A DNA stretch of 64,000 nt from contig JAICYD010000001.1 in assembly GCA_025934375.1 (NCBI GenBank), positions 62,001 through 126,000 on the forward strand. The letters run 5' to 3'. Position numbers and translations under genes: made by a program. Every line of letters begins with the position of its first letter. The first letter of the stretch is position 1. Of this stretch, positions 30,281 to 40,760 are shown one piece after another. Below the pieces are notes generated by a model. The model did not search any database. It worked only from the letters and a program-made list of their open reading frames with translations, and was not told the DNA's origin. This stretch comes from Streptosporangiaceae bacterium (GTDB lineage Bacteria > Actinomycetota > Actinomycetes > Streptosporangiales > Streptosporangiaceae).

Positions 30281-30300
<20 letters not shown>
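27325..30300 (+). CDS. fdhA: formate dehydrogenase alpha subunit (molybdopterin, NAD-linked type)
   Basis: 991 residues. It has an N-terminal [2Fe-2S] domain (CHNDRFDPVGVCRMC, about 44-58), two ferredoxin clusters (CILCDRCVRAC about 170, CVSCGECVAACP about 212), then the catalytic bis-MGD domain with its own cluster (CPYCGVGC about 250, RLCVKGRYGW). The metal ligand is probably the Cys of DHCTRLCHAS (about residue 439), a Cys-type rather than selenocysteine enzyme. The C-terminal dinucleotide-binding part includes LNTGRMLEHWHTGSMTRRS. Residues about 325-355 are a charged insert. The protein layout matches FdsA/FdhA of soluble NAD-dependent enzymes. It overlaps both neighbours, 53 nt upstream and 20 nt downstream. 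Confidence 0.93.
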
Positions 30301-32021
<1,721 letters not shown>

Positions 32022-32029
<8 letters not shown>

Positions 32030-33281
32030 GTCCCGCGAGTTCTTCACCACCAAGACCGTGGCGCAGGCCCTGGCGGGCTTCCGGCCCGCCCGCCGCACCC
32101 CGGCGCAGACGGTCCCGCTGGCCCAGGCGCTGCGCCGGGTCACCGCGGGAGCCATCACGGCGCCGCACCCGCTGCCCGGCTTCGCCCGCTCCACCGTGGA
32201 CGGCTACGCGGTCAGGGCGGCCGACACCTACGGGGTCTCCGACGGCCTGCCCGGCTACCTGGACGTCACCGGCGCGGTCATGATGGGTCAGGAGCCGACG
32301 GTCGCCGTCCGGCCGGGCACCGCGGTGGCGATGCCGACCGGCGGCGTGATCCCGCCCGGCGCGGACGCGGTGATCATGGTCGAGTACACCACGCAAGCCA
32401 TGCCGGGCACCATCGAGGTGGTCCGCCCCGTCGCCCCCGGGGAGGGGATCGTGCGGGCTGACGAGGACCTCAGGCAAGGACAGGCTTTCCTTCGCAACGA
32501 GACCATGCTTCGCCCCCAGGATCTGGCCATGCTCGCGGCATTGGGCATCACCGAGGTCCAGGTGCGCGCGCGTCCCCGGGTCACCATCTTCTCCACCGGC
32601 GATGAGGTTGTCCCGCCGCAGACCCCCGCCTTGGCGCCGGGTCAGGTGCGGGACGCCACCGCCATAGCCCTCGCGGCGCTGGTCACCGACGCCGGCGGCG
32701 AGCCGGCCTACGCCGGTATCATCCCCGACGACCCCGGCGCGCTGGAGAAGGCCCTGAGGGACGCGCTCCCGGACAGCGACGTGGTCGTCGTCTCGGCCGG
32801 CTCCTCAGTGGGCACCCGGGACGAGACCGCCAGCGCGGTCGCCGCACTGGGCCCGCCGGGCATCTGGTGCCACGGCCTGGCGATCAAGCCGGGCAAGCCC
32901 ACCCTGCTCGCGGAATGCGGCGCCGCCGGCGCGGAGCCGGGCGTCCCGGTCATCGGCCTGCCCGGCAACCCGCGCTCGGCGCTGGTGGTGTTCCGGCTCA
33001 TCGGGATGCCGCTGATCCGGCTGGTCGGCGGGTGCGCGGCCGCGCCGCCGGACCCGTCCACGCGAGCACGGCTGTCCCGCGACCTCGCGTCGGCGGCCGG
33101 CCGGCTGGACGTCGTGCAGGTGCGGGTCCGCGATGAGGCGTCCGGCCGGGTCGCCACCCCGGTCTTCGGCGCGTCGGCGCTGCTATCGGTGCTGACCGAC
33201 GCCGATGGCTATATCGTCATCCCCGAGGAAGCCACGGGACTGGACGCCGGCAGCGAGGTGGACGTGACCCTCTATGCCTAG
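32022..33281 (+). CDS. moeA: molybdopterin molybdenumtransferase MoeA
   Basis: 419 residues, cytoplasmic. MoeA inserts molybdate (or tungstate) into adenylated molybdopterin. Signatures: LPGFARSTVDGYAVRAADT, PTGGVIPPGADAVIMVEYT, RPRVTIFSTGDEV, SAGSSVGTRDET and VIGLPGNPRSALV. It overlaps the NuoEF gene by 8 nt and is followed at 9 nt by a second MoeA-like gene, so the cofactor is probably made for the redox enzymes of this same operon, perhaps with metal choice between W and Mo. Confidence 0.95.
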
Positions 33282-33290
33282 GCGGCGCGG

Positions 33291-35210
33291 ATGAGCGAGA
33301 ACAGCCCCTACATCCGCGACGTCCCCGCCGCGCGGGCGCTGGAGGCCTGGCGGGCCGCGCGGGAGGCCGCCGGGTGCGCGGAGCGGCTGCCCGCGTGCCT
33401 GGTTCCGGTGCCAGACGCGGCGGGCCGGATCACCGCCGCCCCGGTGTGGGCGACCCGCTCGTCCCCGCCGTTCGACGCCGCCGGGATGGACGGGATCGCG
33501 GTCCGCTCGGCCGACACCGCCGGGGCCAGCGAGACCACCCCGGTGCTGCTGCCACCGGATGCCTTCGATGTCGTCGACACCGGCGACCCGATGCCTCCCG
33601 GCCGCGACGCCGTCGTCATTCGAGAAGTCGTCCACTACAGCGCCAAAGACGCCGAATTGCGGGCCGCGGTCCCGCCGTACCAGCACGTCCGGTCGATCGG
33701 CGAGGACGTCAGCGCGGGGGAGTTGCTGCTGCCGGAAGGGCACCGGCTGCGCCCGGCTGACCTGGCGGCGGCGGTGGCGGCGGGCGCGGAGCAACTGCTC
33801 GTTAGGGACCGGCCAAAGGTTGTCATCCTTCCGACCGGCGATGAAGTGCGGCCCATCGGCAGCGAACTGGCGCCCGGGGAGATCCTCGACACGAACTCCC
33901 TGATGCTGGCCGAGCAGGCGCGCGAGGCCGGGTGCGAGGTGCGCTGCCTGCCGGTCGAGCCGGATGACCCGGCGCGGATTACCGCCGTGGTCGAGCAGGC
34001 GGCGGCCGAGTGTGACCTGCTCATCGTTATCGCCGGGTCCAGCGCGGGGCGCGACGACTACACCGCGCGGGTTGTCGCCGCCGCGGGCACGCTGGCCGTG
34101 CACGGGGTGGCCGTGCGACCCGGGCACCCGGTGGTGCTCGGCGTCGTGGGCCGTACTCCGGTGCTCGGCGCTCCCGGGTACCCGGTCTCCGCCGCGCTGA
34201 CCTTCGACATTTTCGCCCTTCCGCTACTGGCGGAGCTGTCCGGCGCGCCGCCGGGGCGCCGGCCGCAAGCCCGCGCGCGGCTGGCCCGCAAGCTCGCGTC
34301 TCCGCTCGGCATGGACGACTGGGTGCGGGTCCGGCTCGGCATGGTCAACGAGACGCTGGTGGCGACGCCGCTGCCGCGCGGCGCCGGGGTGCTGACCTCG
34401 CTGGTGCGCGCCGACGGGCTGCTGGTGGTCCCGGCCGGGGTGGAGGGGCACCACGCGGGTGCGACGGTGCCGGTCGAGCTGCTGCGCGGCCTGACCGAGA
34501 TCGAGCAGACGATCGTCGCGATCGGATCCCACGACCTCGTGCTCGACCTGGCCGCCTCCGCGCTGCGGGCCGAGGACCCGCTGGTGACGCTGGCGTCGTC
34601 CAACGCGGGGTCGCTCGGCGGGCTGGTCGCGCTGCGCGACGGGCTGTGCCACGTCGCCGGGTCGCACCTGCTCGACCCCGTCACCGGCGAGTACACGCTG
34701 CCCTACCTGGACCGGGTGCTCGGCGGGGCCGCCGCCGACGCGGCCGTGATCCGGCTGGTACACCGCGAGCAGGGACTGCTCGTCGCGCCCGGCAACCCGC
34801 TGCGCCTGGGCGAGATCGCCGACCTTACCCGGTCCGGCCTGCGGTACGTCAACCGGCAGCGCGGAGCCGGGACCCGGGTGCTGCTGGACGTGCTGCTCGC
34901 GCAGGCCGGCATCGCGCCGGAGGCGGTGGACGGCTACGCCCGGGAGGAGCCGACCCACCTGGCCGTCGCCGCCGCGGTCGCCGCCGGGCGGGCCGAGGCG
35001 GGCCTGGGCATCATGGCCGCCGCCCGGGCCTTCGGACTGGGTTTCGTGCCAGTGACCCGGGAGCCTTACGACCTCGTGGTCGCGCCGGGCGCGCTGGAGT
35101 CCCCGCGCCTGGCCCCGCTGTGGGCACTGCTGCGCTCCGGCCGCTTCCAGGCGTCGGTGGAAGAGCTCGGCGGCTACTCATGTGAGGAAACGGGAAGGCG
35201 GATCCGATGA
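33291..35210 (+). CDS. MoeA-like protein fused to a PBP-type substrate-binding domain
   Basis: 639 residues. The N-terminal two thirds (about 10-410) is a second MoeA homologue: FDAAGMDGIAVRSADTAG, DTGDPMPPGRDAVVIREV, RPKVVILPTGDEV, IAGSSAGRDDYTA, VLGAPGYPVSAALTF. The C-terminal part (about 420-620) is a periplasmic-binding-protein-like domain (TLASSNAGSLGGLVAL, CHVAGSHLLDPVTGEY, REQGLLVAPGNPL, NRQRGAGTRVLLD, GLGIMAAARAFGLGFV) as found in MoeA-LysR-substrate-like fusions that may sense oxyanion or cofactor. No signal peptide, so the domain works in the cytoplasm. It ends in ATGA with the start of a tiny frame. Confidence 0.92.
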   Translation: MSENSPYIRDVPAARALEAWRAAREAAGCAERLPACLVPVPDAAGRITAAPVWATRSSPPFDAAGMDGIAVRSADTAGASETTPVLLPPDAFDVVDTGDPMPPGRDAVVIREVVHYSAKDAELRAAVPPYQHVRSIGEDVSAGELLLPEGHRLRPADLAAAVAAGAEQLLVRDRPKVVILPTGDEVRPIGSELAPGEILDTNSLMLAEQAREAGCEVRCLPVEPDDPARITAVVEQAAAECDLLIVIAGSSAGRDDYTARVVAAAGTLAVHGVAVRPGHPVVLGVVGRTPVLGAPGYPVSAALTFDIFALPLLAELSGAPPGRRPQARARLARKLASPLGMDDWVRVRLGMVNETLVATPLPRGAGVLTSLVRADGLLVVPAGVEGHHAGATVPVELLRGLTEIEQTIVAIGSHDLVLDLAASALRAEDPLVTLASSNAGSLGGLVALRDGLCHVAGSHLLDPVTGEYTLPYLDRVLGGAAADAAVIRLVHREQGLLVAPGNPLRLGEIADLTRSGLRYVNRQRGAGTRVLLDVLLAQAGIAPEAVDGYAREEPTHLAVAAAVAAGRAEAGLGIMAAARAFGLGFVPVTREPYDLVVAPGALESPRLAPLWALLRSGRFQASVEELGGYSCEETGRRIR

Positions 35211-35290
35211 CGGACGGCATGACCGATTCGCTTATCAAGCGGACCCGGGAGTTCTTCGCGGTTCGGGCCGCGCCCTGGCCCGCGCGGTGA
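35207..35290 (+). CDS. 27-residue ORF coupled to the moeA-PBP stop, likely a gene remnant
   Basis: ATG 35207 overlaps the preceding TGA in an ATGA arrangement, as expected for the next gene of an operon, but the frame ends after 27 codons (MTDGMTDSLIKRTREFFAVR and seven more). It overlaps the 3' end of the opposite-strand hydrolase gene. I do not recognise the sequence. It may be the stump of an operon gene cut off by rearrangement, or a chance frame. Confidence 0.3.
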   Translation: MTDGMTDSLIKRTREFFAVRAAPWPAR

Positions 35291-36179
35291 TCGTCTGCAA
35301 GAACGCCGTGACGGTGGCGGCGAACGCGGGCAGGGGCAGGCCCGGGCCGTTGGGGCCGACGAGGTCCCAGCCGTGCCCCGCCTGCGGGCCGAGGATCACC
35401 AGTCGCTTGCCGTGCGAGCCCACGGACGCGTACAGGCGCCTGGTGTCCTGGACCGAGATCAGCGAATCGTTGCTGGACACTGCCATCAGCACGGGGAGCC
35501 GCACTCGCGGCGCGGCAGCCTGGACCGTCGCCGGGTAGGGGCTGGTCGCCAGCGGCAGCGAGAGCTCGTCGGCCGACAGCGCCACGACGCCGGTCATCCC
35601 CGGCGGCGGGCGGGTCGCCGCGAGGAGAACCTCGGCGCCGCCTTGCGAGCCGCCGGCCAGGGCCACCTTCACCGCCCCGGACGCGCGCAGGCTGCGCACC
35701 GCGCCGTTGATGTCGGCCATCAGGCCGGCCGGGGCCTTAGCCGCCGAGCCGGGGTCCCCGGCGGGCCCCGCCGGGCAGTCGCTGCCGCCCTTGCAGCGGT
35801 GATCGATCGCCACCACGTTGAAGCCGTGGGCGGCGAGGTAGGCGGCGTACGGCCACCATCCGCAATTGCCCTCGTTGCCGCGCTCGGGGACGAGCACGAC
35901 GCCCCGGGGGCCGCTGCCGATCCTGATGGCGTCGAGCCATACCCCGTCGGTGGCCATGACCTTGGTCAGGCGGCCCGGCGCGTCGGGATATCCGCAGAGC
36001 TTGCCCACCGCCCCCGATGGCGGGGCGGCCGGCGGCGCGATGCTGGTGAGCGGGCTGCTCGCGGACGGGCTGCTCGACGGTACGGCCCCCGTACGCGCCG
36101 CTGAGCAGCCCGTCGCGACCAGGACGCTGGCGAAGGCCAGCAGCATCGCGGTTCGTGCCTTCCCTGCCTGAGCTCTCAT
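35235..36179 (-). CDS. secreted alpha/beta-hydrolase lipoprotein
   Basis: About 314 residues. Signal KARTAMLLAFASVLVATGC ends with the lipobox Cys, followed by a Ser/Pro spacer. The hydrolase core has GVVLVPERG, a Cys-containing AIDHRCKGGSDCPAG, the nucleophile elbow GGSQGG, SSNDSLISV with a likely Asp, and QAGHGWDLV with the catalytic His. ATG 36179 is chosen over GTG 36212 because the latter lies inside the operator dyad; GAGG lies about nine bases before 36179. Divergent from padR and probably controlled by it. The substrate is unknown; the fold resembles dienelactone-hydrolase-like esterases. Confidence 0.85.
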   Translation of the reverse strand: MRAQAGKARTAMLLAFASVLVATGCSAARTGAVPSSSPSASSPLTSIAPPAAPPSGAVGKLCGYPDAPGRLTKVMATDGVWLDAIRIGSGPRGVVLVPERGNEGNCGWWPYAAYLAAHGFNVVAIDHRCKGGSDCPAGPAGDPGSAAKAPAGLMADINGAVRSLRASGAVKVALAGGSQGGAEVLLAATRPPPGMTGVVALSADELSLPLATSPYPATVQAAAPRVRLPVLMAVSSNDSLISVQDTRRLYASVGSHGKRLVILGPQAGHGWDLVGPNGPGLPLPAFAATVTAFLQTITARARARPEPRRTPGSA

Positions 36180-36210
36180 GCGGGGCCGCCTCGCCGACTT
36201 CATGACCATC

Positions 36211-36232
36211 ACTATGTCTATATTGACATAGT
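36211..36232. promoter_or_regulatory. PadR-type operator between the hydrolase and padR genes
   Basis: Perfect dyad ACTATGTC-N6-GACATAGT, containing ATGT-N8-ACAT, the classical PadR half-site spacing. TTGACA at 36223-36228 within it looks like a -35 for padR, with CTAGGT/TAGGTG about 18-19 bp further on as -10. Binding here would repress padR itself and the divergent lipoprotein gene. Confidence 0.75.
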
Positions 36233-36302
36233 GGTGCGGGGCCGCGCTAGGTGGTCACTAGGGTGGAGTCAGGCATGGCTGGCCGCATTGGGGGGTTCCC
36301 GC

Positions 36303-36851
36303 ATGGTGTCGAAACTGGGCTACGCGATCCTCGCGCTGCTCGCCCGGCAGCCGAGCAGCGGCTACGAGCTGTCGGCGCGCGCTGGGCGCCCCCTGGGCTA
36401 CTACTGGCACGCCCAGCACGGCCAGATCTACCCGGAGCTGCGCAAGCTGCTGGGCGCCGGCCTGGTGAGCTTCGACGCCGAGCCCGGGCCGGGGCCGCGC
36501 GATAAGAAGGTCTACTCGCCGACCGCCACGGGCCTGGCAGCGCTGAGGGACTGGGTGATCCAGCCGCCCGAGCCCCGCCATGTCCGGGACAACCTGCTGC
36601 TTAAGGCATACGCGGCCTGGACGGTCGAGCCGGCCGACGCGGCGGGCCTGTTCGCCGGGCAGCAGGCCGCGCATGCCGAGCGGCTACGCGAGTATGAGGA
36701 GCAGCTCCGGAACGTGGAGAGCCGGCACGGCGGCGGCCCGCCGCCGGTCGGGCACCCGGAGTTCGGCAACTACGCGACGCTGACCTACGGCATCGGCTTC
36801 GAGCGGCACCGGCTCGGCTGGCTGGAGTGGATCGTCGCCCAGCTTCAGTGA
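36303..36851 (+). CDS. PadR-family transcriptional regulator
   Basis: 182 residues. The N-terminal winged helix (SKLGYAILALLARQPSSGYE, YWHAQHGQIYPELRKLLGAG, KKVYSPTATGLAALRDW) is PadR-type. The C-terminal coiled-coil dimerisation part (about 95-180) contains AAHAERLREYEEQLRNVE, typical of PadR subfamily 2 (Vir-like C-terminal domain). ATG 36303 has a G-run about ten bases upstream. It probably represses its own promoter and the divergent hydrolase through the 36211-36232 dyad, with release by an aromatic or xenobiotic ligand. Confidence 0.93.
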   Translation: MVSKLGYAILALLARQPSSGYELSARAGRPLGYYWHAQHGQIYPELRKLLGAGLVSFDAEPGPGPRDKKVYSPTATGLAALRDWVIQPPEPRHVRDNLLLKAYAAWTVEPADAAGLFAGQQAAHAERLREYEEQLRNVESRHGGGPPPVGHPEFGNYATLTYGIGFERHRLGWLEWIVAQLQ

Positions 36852-36967
36852 ACATCCCCGAATCCCGGCGTATAGCACGGTTCGGTTGATAGGGTCACCC
36901 AAGCGATCCCTTTTGATGGACTTTGCCAGAAACTGTGGAGGCGGCGATAACGGTGGCCTGGAGCTCG

Positions 36968-38584
36968 ATGACCGGACCCCGCGCAGCTGATAGCGGAATC
37001 CTGCCTGCCCACCTGGCCGGAACCGGGGAGCTGCGCGCTAACGACCCGAGGCGGATCGGCTCCTACCAGGTGCTCCGGCGGCTCGGCTCCGGCGGCATGG
37101 GGAGGGTGTACCTGGCGCGCTCACCGGGCGGCCGGGCCGTGGCCATCAAGGTGATCCGGCCTGACCTCGCCCAGCGGCGCGGATTCCGCGCCCGCTTCGC
37201 CCGCGAGGTGGCCGCCGCGCGCGGCGTGAGCGGCATATTCACCGCGGCCGTGGTCGACGCCGACCCCGAGGCGGAGTTGCCCTGGATGGCGACCGCCTAC
37301 GTCGAGGGGCCGTCGCTGGCCGACGCGGTCGAAGAGCACGGGCCGCTGCCCCCGCGGGCGGTGCTGTCCCTGGCGGCAGGGCTGGCGGAAGGGCTGCAGG
37401 CGATCCACCGGGCCGGGCTGGTGCACCGGGACCTGAAGCCGTCCAACGTGCTGCTGGCCAACGACGGGCCGCGGGTGATCGACTTCGGGGTCTCCTGGGC
37501 GGGGGAGCGGGACCGGCTGACCGACGACGGGATGACCGTCGGCTCGCCGGGCTTCCTGTCGCCGGAGCAGGCCCGTGGCCGGGAGGTCGAGGAGGCCAGC
37601 GACGTGTTCAGCCTGGGCGCGGTCCTCACCTACGCCGCCACCGGGGAGGGGCCGTTCGGCGACGGCCCCGACGAGGCGCTCATGTACCGGGTGGTGCACG
37701 AGCCGGCGGACCTGGCCCGGGTCCCGGACGAGCTGCGCTGGCTGATCGAGTCGTGCCTGGCCAAGAAGGCGGGCTACCGCCCGACCGTTCAGCAGCTGCT
37801 GGACCGGCTGACCGCGTCCGCGCCGGCGGACTCGATCGCGGCCAGCCCCGCGACCCATGACTCCGCGGCCTGGCTCCAGGCGGTCGCGGGATCAGCCAGC
37901 GGGGCGTCCATGGCCGGGCAGCCCGAGGTCGGCCCGGATGAGAGCGGTGCCCTCGGGAGCAGTGCCCTCGGGGGCAGTGCCCTCGGGAGCGGTGCCCTCG
38001 GGAGCGGTGCCCTCGGGAGCGGAGCGCCCGCGGTGCCGCGGACCGGGGACCGGCTGTCGGCGACGCATCGCGCCGTGCGGGGCACGCCCCCCGGGTCGGC
38101 GTACCCCAGCGCGGAGATGACCGCCCCGCCGCCGGAGCTACCCGAGCCTGACCGGGAGCCGGGCGCGCGCCGCTGGTGGCTGCCGCTGGTGGCGGTGGCC
38201 GCCTGCGTGGCCCTCGCCGGGGGCGCGGTGATGGCCCTGACATCGTCATCGGGCAGCCCCGCCCCGTCGCCCGTCAGCCCGCCGGCGATCATCGTGCCCA
38301 CCACGGCGGGCGCGACGCCGGGCTCGAGCGCCGCGGTGCGGCCCAGCCACGCGGTGCCCTCCCGCTCGGCCACCCGGCCCGCTGGCACGACGCCGTCGGC
38401 GAAGGCGGGGGCGGGGGCGTCCACGTCGTCCGCGCCGTCGGCCACCACACCGGCCCGGTCGTCCGCGCCCGCGACCTCACCGCCGGGCTCGACCCCGCCG
38501 ACGTCAGCCGGGCCGACCGCCACGACCGCGCCCCCCGCGCCGTCGCCGAGCGGCTCGCATTGCATCCTGTTCATCTGCAGTTAG
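36968..38584 (+). CDS. Ser/Thr protein kinase with one membrane helix and Ser/Thr/Pro-rich outer tail
   Basis: About 538 residues from ATG 36968 (GGAG four bases upstream); GTG 36953 with GGAGG eleven bases upstream is an alternative. The kinase domain (about 30-290) has LGSGGMGRVYLA, VAIKVIRPDL, LVHRDLKPSNVLL, DFGVSWA and GSPGFLSPEQ. A five-copy ALGS(S/G) repeat follows (37943-38017). One helix (WWLPLVAVAACVALAGGAVM) anchors a Ser/Thr/Pro/Ala-rich extracellular tail ending in CILFICS. The tail has no recognisable ligand domain and may span or touch the wall. Its stop lies 2 nt from the convergent histidine kinase gene. Confidence 0.9.
   Translation: MTGPRAADSGILPAHLAGTGELRANDPRRIGSYQVLRRLGSGGMGRVYLARSPGGRAVAIKVIRPDLAQRRGFRARFAREVAAARGVSGIFTAAVVDADPEAELPWMATAYVEGPSLADAVEEHGPLPPRAVLSLAAGLAEGLQAIHRAGLVHRDLKPSNVLLANDGPRVIDFGVSWAGERDRLTDDGMTVGSPGFLSPEQARGREVEEASDVFSLGAVLTYAATGEGPFGDGPDEALMYRVVHEPADLARVPDELRWLIESCLAKKAGYRPTVQQLLDRLTASAPADSIAASPATHDSAAWLQAVAGSASGASMAGQPEVGPDESGALGSSALGGSALGSGALGSGALGSGAPAVPRTGDRLSATHRAVRGTPPGSAYPSAEMTAPPPELPEPDREPGARRWWLPLVAVAACVALAGGAVMALTSSSGSPAPSPVSPPAIIVPTTAGATPGSSAAVRPSHAVPSRSATRPAGTTPSAKAGAGASTSSAPSATTPARSSAPATSPPGSTPPTSAGPTATTAPPAPSPSGSHCILFICS
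37943..38017 (+). repeat. five tandem 15-bp units within the kinase gene
   Basis: Units AGCGGTGCCCTCGGG, AGCAGTGCCCTCGGG, GGCAGTGCCCTCGGG and twice AGCGGTGCCCTCGGG, each encoding a Ser/Gly-Ala-Leu-Gly pentapeptide in the juxtamembrane linker. Being a multiple of three, copy-number change would lengthen or shorten the linker in frame. Confidence 0.9.
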
Positions 38585-38586
38585 CG

Positions 38587-39813
38587 CTAGATAGCCAGCC
38601 TCGCCGCGGCCTCGGGCCTGCCCATCGCCCCGGCCCTGCCGGGGGCCGCGGGCTTAACGGATGCGGGCGCGCGCGGGATGCGCAGGGTGACCTCGGTGCC
38701 TTCGCCGGGCACGGAGCTCACCTCCGCCGAGCCGCCCAGGTCGCGTAGCCGGCCGCGGATCGAGTGGCTGACCCCGAGCCGCCTGGCCGCCGCCGCCTCG
38801 GCCAGCCGGCCAGCCGGGATGCCGGGCCCGTCGTCGCGGACCGTCACCGTCACCACGTCGGGCTCGTCTTCCACGAGCACCCATGCCCGGGCCAGCTCCC
38901 CGCAGTGGCTCCGCACATTGTCCAGTGCCGCCCGCACCGCCGCGCTCACCTCCCCGGCGACGTCTGCCGGCAGCAAGACGGCCCCGGCCGGCCCGGACAC
39001 GGTCACCTTCTCCGTGCCGCACGCCAGCAGGAGGGCACGCAGGTCCGCTTCCCCGGCCCGCGCCGGGGGCTCCGCGGTCCCCGCGGCCGCCGGGGCCGGA
39101 CCGCTGGCCGGCGCCGTCCCGATGAGCGTGCGCAAGGCGGCCTCCTGCTGGCCGGCCAGCCGCCCGATCTCCGCCGCGGTGCCGCCTGCCTCGGCGCCGC
39201 GCCGGGCCACCAGCGCGAGCACCTGCAGGACCGAGTCGTGGATGTCGCGGGCCAGGCGGTCCCGCTCCCGGCCGGCCGCCTCGACGCGGTCGGCATGCTC
39301 GCGCTCGGCCTCCAAGTCGGCCGCGAGCCGGGCCACGTGGCCAACCACCGCCCCCGCCAGGAACAAGAGCACGACGCCGTTGAGCACCACGCCGATGTCC
39401 TCGCGGCGCAGGGCGAAGTCACAGGCGGACAAGGCCAGCGCGGTCAGCGCGCCGGCCCGCCGCCCGGACCTGACCGCCCAGGCCAGCACCGGGCCCGCTA
39501 CCCACGTCGCGGTGACCGGCATGACCCCAGAGCGCTGGGCATCGGGGAACTGCAGCGCGAGGGTGGATAGCAGCAGCCCTGCGGTGATGGCCAGGTCCGC
39601 GCTGAGCAGCAGGAACGTACGGCGCCGGCGGTGCGCGTAGCCGAACGTCGTGAAGATCGTCCACGCGGTCATCACCGCGATCGCCGCCCACGCCCAGCCT
39701 GGCCGCGAGTAACGGTCGCTGTTGATCGCGCCGAGCAGCAGCGCGGCATAGCCGAGGCTGGCGAAGCGGAACACCGCGATCGCGCGCCACAGCGCTTCAG
39801 CACTCCGGGACAC
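38587..39813 (-). CDS. NarL-partner sensor histidine kinase (MacS-like)
   Basis: About 408 residues from GTG 39813; the longer frame to 39927 overlaps the divergent regulator. The N-terminal half has about five hydrophobic helices (FASLGYAALLLGAI, AAIAVMTAWTIFTTFG, LSADLAITAGLLLSTLAL and others). The H-box ERDRLARDIHDSVLQVLALV is of the HisKA_3 type, and the HATPase part contains RDDGPGIPAG and LGGSAEVSSVPGEGTEVTL. It phosphorylates the regulator encoded divergently at 39901. The signal is unknown. Confidence 0.92.
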   Translation of the reverse strand: MSRSAEALWRAIAVFRFASLGYAALLLGAINSDRYSRPGWAWAAIAVMTAWTIFTTFGYAHRRRRTFLLLSADLAITAGLLLSTLALQFPDAQRSGVMPVTATWVAGPVLAWAVRSGRRAGALTALALSACDFALRREDIGVVLNGVVLLFLAGAVVGHVARLAADLEAEREHADRVEAAGRERDRLARDIHDSVLQVLALVARRGAEAGGTAAEIGRLAGQQEAALRTLIGTAPASGPAPAAAGTAEPPARAGEADLRALLLACGTEKVTVSGPAGAVLLPADVAGEVSAAVRAALDNVRSHCGELARAWVLVEDEPDVVTVTVRDDGPGIPAGRLAEAAAARRLGVSHSIRGRLRDLGGSAEVSSVPGEGTEVTLRIPRAPASVKPAAPGRAGAMGRPEAAARLAI

Positions 39814-39900
39814 CTCACCATCGTGCCTGAGAATCCCCGCGCAAGCCCATTGCCTTACGCATATCCGCCAATCCGCGCCGGCGTGAGCTACATTGCGAAC

Positions 39901-40560
39901 GTGCGAGTGATGGTGGTGGACGATCACCCGATGTGGCGGGAATCGGTGGCCCGGGACCTGGCCGAGGCGGGGTATGAGGTGGTGGCGACGGCCGCTGACG
40001 GAGCGCAGGCGCTGCGGGTCTTCGGCGCCGCCCGGCCCGATGTCGTCGTGCTCGACCTGCAGCTCCCCGGCATGTCGGGCGTCGAGGTCACCAGCGCGCT
40101 GCGCGCGGCCGATCCCGCCGTGCGGGTGCTGGTGCTATCGGCCAGCGGCGAGCAGCAAGACGTCCTCGACGCGGTCAAGGCGGGCGCCGCCGGGTACCTG
40201 CTGAAGTCCGCCGCCCGCCTGGAGTTCCTGGACGCGGTCCGGCGCACCGCCGAGGGAGACGCGGTGTTCACGCCCGGGCTGGCCGCGCTGGTGCTCGGGG
40301 AGTTCCGCCGGATGGCCGCCGCGCCCCCCGCCGCCGGCGTCGCCGCCCCCGACGTGCCGACCCTGACCGAGCGGGAGACCGAGGTGCTGCGCATGGTGGC
40401 CACCGGCCTGTCCTACAAGCAGATCGCCACCCGCCTCGTGCTCTCCCACCGGACCGTCCAGAACCACGTCCAGAACACTCTTGGCAAGCTCCAGCTGCAC
40501 AACCGCGTCGAGCTGGTCCGCTACGCGATAGAACACGGGCTCACAGAAGAGCCAGGCTAA
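39901..40560 (+). CDS. NarL/LuxR-family response regulator
   Basis: 219 residues from GTG 39901. The receiver domain (1-120) has VVDDHP, the phospho-acceptor Asp in VVVLDLQLPGM, LVLSASGEQ and AGYLLKSA. An Ala/Pro linker joins the LuxR-type HTH (LTERETEVLRMVATGLSYKQ, LSHRTVQNHVQNTLGKL). No SD precedes the GTG, so a leaderless transcript is possible. It is divergent from its cognate kinase gene across a gap of under 90 nt, so the two probably share control. Confidence 0.94.
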   Translation: MRVMVVDDHPMWRESVARDLAEAGYEVVATAADGAQALRVFGAARPDVVVLDLQLPGMSGVEVTSALRAADPAVRVLVLSASGEQQDVLDAVKAGAAGYLLKSAARLEFLDAVRRTAEGDAVFTPGLAALVLGEFRRMAAAPPAAGVAAPDVPTLTERETEVLRMVATGLSYKQIATRLVLSHRTVQNHVQNTLGKLQLHNRVELVRYAIEHGLTEEPG

Positions 40561-40760
40561 CCCCCACCGCCCCGCCTCACTCACGAGTAGCTTTGCCGGG
40601 TCACCGCCGCCGCCCGCGCCCGGGTAGTCGCGCTGACCTCCCCTGACGGCAACGCCGCCTGCTCATAAGCAGCCCATGGCCGACTTCACTGAGAGTAAGA
40701 TCTCGAGTGCTTAAAGTGATCAAAGTTGCCAGAGGAGCACAGGGAGAATCGAGAGATCTG

